Assembly (NCBI RefSeq): GCF_020615385.1
Contig: NZ_JAJAVB010000027.1
Coordinates: 124,001-188,000, forward strand
DNA length: 64,000 nt
Reading direction: 5' to 3'
From: Jiella soli
Lineage (GTDB): Bacteria; Pseudomonadota; Alphaproteobacteria; Rhizobiales; Rhizobiaceae
The translations under genes and the position numbers were made by a program. Below the pieces are notes generated by a model that was not told the DNA's origin, did no database searches, and worked only from the letters and a program-made list of their open reading frames with translations. Numbering within the stretch: the stretch's first letter is position 1; every line of letters starts with the position of its first letter. Shown in pieces: positions 61,281 to 64,000 of this stretch.

Positions 61281-62534
61281 ATGGACCCGCACTTCCTGTT
61301 CGTTTCGTCCCTCTTGCCGGACAAAGATCCGACCACCGGCTACGAGATCGCCAACCAGGCGATCGTCGCGGCCTATCGGCGTCAGGGTGTCCGGCTGACG
61401 CTGGCCGGATTCCGGCGTCCGGGCGCCGCGATACCCGAGGGCGCGATCTCGCTCGGCGATCTCGCGATCGAGAATGCCGGCGCCTCGCGTTGGCAGAAGA
61501 TGCGCTGGGTCGCCGAGGCGATGATGTCCAACCGCCCGATCGCGGCGGCGAAGGTGGCGAGTTACGGTCGCCGGCGGCTGCTCGAGCGGCTGGCCGAAGC
61601 CGGGCCGATCGACGGCCTCATCCTCAACTCGATCCAGATGCCGGCCGCCTATCCCTTTCTTGCCCGCGCGCATCCCTCGATCTTCATCGCCCACAATGTC
61701 GAACACAAATCGGCTTCGGGAAACGCCGAGAGCGCCGCCGGCCGTCTCTCCCGCCTGCTCTATCGGCGCGAGGCGTCGCTCTTGAAACAGGCCGAGGCCC
61801 GGATCTGCCGCGATGCGGTGGTCGTCCATACTCTGAGCGCGGAGGATGCGACCGGCCTTGGGCTCGCGGGTGCCGAAAAATGCCTTCCGCTTGCGCTGTC
61901 GGTCGGACGCTCCGCCCTCCCCGACACTGGCGAGCGGCGACATGATGTCGGGCTGATCGGCACCTGGAGCTGGGCGCCGAACCGCATCGGTCTGGACTGG
62001 TTCGTCAGCGAAGTCGCGCCGCGCCTCCCCGCGGGCATCACCGTGGCGATCGCCGGCCGGTTCGACGGTCCGCCGCCGTCCGCGCCGGAGAATGTGCGCT
62101 TCGTCGGGCGCGTTCCGGATGCACAGGCCTTCGTCAACGCCTCCCGCGTCGTCGCCCTGGCGACCAAGGGCGGCACCGGTGTCCAGCTGAAGACGCTGGA
62201 AACCTTCGAGGAGGGCATGCCGGCGGTCGCGACACCGCAGGCGCTGCGTGGCATCGATTCGCTGCCGGCGAATGTCCGTATCGCCGAGGCGGCGGACGAT
62301 TTCGCGTCGGCGCTCGTCGAACTGGTTGAGGCGGAGCGGACCGGACGCCTCGCCCGGCTCGACGGCGGCGCATTCGCCCGCTCGCAGACGGAGGCGCTCG
62401 ACCGGGCGGTTGCGGCGGGGCTCCACCGCTTCGCCCGAGAGAGCGACCGAAGGAGTGCCGCAGCGATGTCCTCCCCCGAACCAGCACGACGCGCCGAGGT
62501 CACGAGGCCGGCCCGGCAGATCGGAGGCCTTTGA
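61281..62534 (+). CDS. Glycosyltransferase (GT4-like, GT-B fold)
   Basis: A 417-residue glycosyltransferase. The N-terminal half includes FLFVSSLLPDKDPTTGYEIA and IFIAHNVEHKSASGNAESAA. The C-terminal half has VGLIGTWSWAPNRIGLDWFV, FVGRVPDAQAFVNASRVVAL and the nucleotide-sugar binding TGVQLKTLETFEEGMPAVAT, resembling the sugar-nucleotide E-x7-E region. Its stop overlaps the start of the wecG/tagA-like gene by one base. It acts in the cytoplasm on a lipid-linked or growing glycan. Confidence 0.87.
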   Translation: MDPHFLFVSSLLPDKDPTTGYEIANQAIVAAYRRQGVRLTLAGFRRPGAAIPEGAISLGDLAIENAGASRWQKMRWVAEAMMSNRPIAAAKVASYGRRRLLERLAEAGPIDGLILNSIQMPAAYPFLARAHPSIFIAHNVEHKSASGNAESAAGRLSRLLYRREASLLKQAEARICRDAVVVHTLSAEDATGLGLAGAEKCLPLALSVGRSALPDTGERRHDVGLIGTWSWAPNRIGLDWFVSEVAPRLPAGITVAIAGRFDGPPPSAPENVRFVGRVPDAQAFVNASRVVALATKGGTGVQLKTLETFEEGMPAVATPQALRGIDSLPANVRIAEAADDFASALVELVEAERTGRLARLDGGAFARSQTEALDRAVAAGLHRFARESDRRSAAAMSSPEPARRAEVTRPARQIGGL

Positions 62535-63334
62535 TGCGACCGGAGATCCTGAGCAATCTGGCCGTCGTGCCGCGCCTCCGGCAGTCCGAGAGGACCCAGG
62601 CCATTGCTGGCATCGAGGTGACGGACGCGGCCGGAACGACGGTGATCGCCGACCTCGCTGCGGCGCTCGCCGCCGGCCGGACGACGCGCCTCGCATTCCT
62701 CAACGCCCATTGCGTCAACGTCGCCCGCAACGACCCGGCCTATCACGCTGCGCTGCGCCGATTTCTCGTCCTGCCCGACGGAATCGGGGTCGATCTCGCC
62801 GGCCGAATTCTCCACGGACGCCCCTTTACCGAGAACCTCAACGGCACCGATTTCGTGCCGCGGCTCCTGGCGGCGCTCGCGCCGTATCGCCTGCGCGTCG
62901 CGCTGATCGGCGCTGCCCCCGGCGTCGCCGAACGGGCGGCCGAGCGGCTTGCCGTGGACATTCCCGGGCACACCTTCCTCGCCGTTTCGGACGGCTATTT
63001 CGGGGCCGACCATCGGCCCGAGGTTCTCAAGAAGCTGGCGGCGGCCAAGGCGGACATCGTGATCGTCGCCCTCGGCGTGCCGGGCCAGGAGCGGTTCATC
63101 GCTGAACACCTCACGCCGGAGCACGGCCGGCTCTTCATCGGCGTCGGCGCCCTGCTCGACTTTCTGGCCGGCGAGGTCCAGCGGGCGCCCCGGCTGGTCC
63201 GCGCCGTCAGGGCGGAGTGGGTCTGGCGCCTGTCGCTCGAGCCTGCCCGGCTGTGGCGCCGCTACATTCTCGGCAATCCCATCTTCCTCGCCGCAATCCT
63301 GAGAGATCGCTATGTCCGGAGCCATAACCACTAG
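62534..63334 (+). CDS. WecG/TagA/CpsF family glycosyltransferase
   Basis: A 266-residue GT26 enzyme. Seen: LAFLNAHCVNVARNDPAYHA, LVLPDGIGVDLAGRILHG, LNGTDFVPRLLAAL, VIVALGVPGQERFIAEHL and GVGALLDFLAGEVQRAP. Relatives add the second sugar (such as N-acetylmannosaminuronate) to the lipid carrier during surface-polymer synthesis. ATG 62534 is coupled to the previous gene's stop. The next gene starts inside its 3' end. Confidence 0.93.
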   Translation: MRPEILSNLAVVPRLRQSERTQAIAGIEVTDAAGTTVIADLAAALAAGRTTRLAFLNAHCVNVARNDPAYHAALRRFLVLPDGIGVDLAGRILHGRPFTENLNGTDFVPRLLAALAPYRLRVALIGAAPGVAERAAERLAVDIPGHTFLAVSDGYFGADHRPEVLKKLAAAKADIVIVALGVPGQERFIAEHLTPEHGRLFIGVGALLDFLAGEVQRAPRLVRAVRAEWVWRLSLEPARLWRRYILGNPIFLAAILRDRYVRSHNH

Positions 63335-64000
63335 GTCGCTCCGTGACGCTCGTCCGGTGGCAAGGCGCAGTGCAGAGCGGGCCGCGAAGGCTACGCTCGG
63401 CCCGTCCGCGTGGGCGAGCACCGGCGAATCCGGGTGGGCGCTGGAGCCGACATCGGTGATCGTTACGGCAAGCTATGCCGGCGACTTCGAGCGCTGCCGC
63501 CTGCTCTGCGAAAGCATCGACCGGCGGGTTTCGGGCCATGAACGCCATCTGATCCTGGTCGAAGCGGCCGACGTCCCGCTGTTTCGCCAACTCGCCGGAC
63601 CGCGGCGCGAGATCGTCGACGAGCGCGACCTCCTGCCGTTCTGGCTGCGGCCGTTTCCCGATCCCCTGACCGCGGGCCGCCGCCGGATCTGGCTGTCGCC
63701 GAAAGGCCTGCCGCTCCGTGGCTGGCATGTCCAGCAGCTCAGGCGCATCGCGATCGGAGCCGCAATCGACGAGGCGATGATGATCTCGGTCGATTCCGAC
63801 GTCGTCTTCCTGCGCGACTTCGATCTCGGCTGGTTCTGGAACGACGGGCGGGTCAAGTTCTACCGCAGGCCCGGCGCCCTGAGCAACGTCCTCCCCGACC
63901 GCCTGGACGAACACCGGCGATGGTCGCTCAAGGCCGCCGAACTCCTCGGGATCGACGCGCCCGCGACGACCGATACCGGCTATATCGCCACCCTCATCGC
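63312..64000 (+). CDS. DUF6492 family protein, 3' end outside window
   Basis: An open frame from ATG 63312 to the right edge (229 codons seen), overlapping the preceding gene by 23 bases. After a basic N-terminal stretch it reads SVIVTASYAGDFERCRLLCE, RGWHVQQLRRIAIGAAIDEA and MMISVDSDVVFLRDFDL. The last has a DxD-like SDSDV metal motif similar to GT-A glycosyltransferases. DUF6492 proteins occur in polysaccharide gene clusters, so a glycosyltransferase role is likely but unproven. Confidence 0.75.
   Translation, partial: MSGAITTRSLRDARPVARRSAERAAKATLGPSAWASTGESGWALEPTSVIVTASYAGDFERCRLLCESIDRRVSGHERHLILVEAADVPLFRQLAGPRREIVDERDLLPFWLRPFPDPLTAGRRRIWLSPKGLPLRGWHVQQLRRIAIGAAIDEAMMISVDSDVVFLRDFDLGWFWNDGRVKFYRRPGALSNVLPDRLDEHRRWSLKAAELLGIDAPATTDTGYIATLI

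Overview
The window is a GC-rich chromosomal segment of an alphaproteobacterium of the order Hyphomicrobiales (Rhizobiales). The evidence is the gene content: a MucR/Ros regulator, GapR (DUF2312), an Omp10-type lipoprotein beside hemH, homospermidine synthase, the order DUF2948-hisD-UPF0262-LMW phosphatase, the order galU-lytic transglycosylase-DUF459-gltD-gltB, a RirA-type iron box (TGA-N9-TCA) before exbB and a full CtrA box (TTAA-N7-TTAA). A family such as Aurantimonadaceae would fit, but that is only an impression. Most of the window is ordinary, dense core genome. No tRNA, rRNA, CRISPR array, insertion sequence or prophage was seen.

Layout. 1-4.7 kb: the end of a polysaccharide deacetylase, a GNAT acetyltransferase and an exbB-exbD-tonB operon behind a predicted iron-responsive promoter. 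4.8-9.2 kb: a Sel1-repeat protein and a ThiE-like protein, a TauE/SafE exporter and an acyl-CoA synthetase. 9.3-13.6 kb: two small DUF465 genes, purE-purK, rpmJ (cysteine-less type), a TPR protein and a DUF1007 protein. 13.7-16.5 kb: pyk-DUF1036 and an EamA transporter. 16.8-23 kb: DUF1244, gapR, mucR, a gene-poor kilobase, a DUF882/M15-type peptidase with a CtrA box upstream, and a sigma-54 activator. 23-31 kb: oligoendopeptidase F, a broken parDE module, homospermidine synthase, a SnoaL-like protein, omp10-hemH and an SPFH/NfeD pair. 31-44 kb: a beta-barrel porin, galU, a lytic transglycosylase, an SGNH-like protein and the glutamate synthase genes gltB and gltD, which are separated by a degraded DUF433/DUF5615 toxin-antitoxin module. 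44.5-50 kb: a Met-rich repeat protein, a threonine aldolase-like enzyme, and a tight operon of TVP38 protein, flavin disulfide oxidoreductase and sensor kinase. 50-57 kb: rpmH-rnpA-yidC, an inserted Vat-type acetyltransferase, engB, then in the opposite direction DUF2948-hisD-UPF0262-phosphatase. 57.3 kb to the end: a surface-polysaccharide cluster (acyltransferase, O-antigen ligase/polymerase, three glycosyltransferases, a DUF6492 protein) running off the right edge.

The most distinctive signal is decay of small toxin-antitoxin genes while the large core genes stay intact. parD has lost one base, parE has an in-frame stop at codon 26, the DUF5615 toxin has a +1 frameshift, and a previously unnoticed small gene heading the DUF433/DUF5615 module appears to have gained one G in a G run. 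The DUF433/DUF5615 module sits inside what is normally a contiguous gltBD operon, and its restored toxin frame would end one base before the gltD start. I found no wholly new multi-gene system. The best candidates for undescribed biology are this three-gene module with its about 62-residue leading protein, the TVP38-flavoenzyme-kinase operon, the Met-rich repeat protein, and the CtrA-box link to a cell-wall peptidase.
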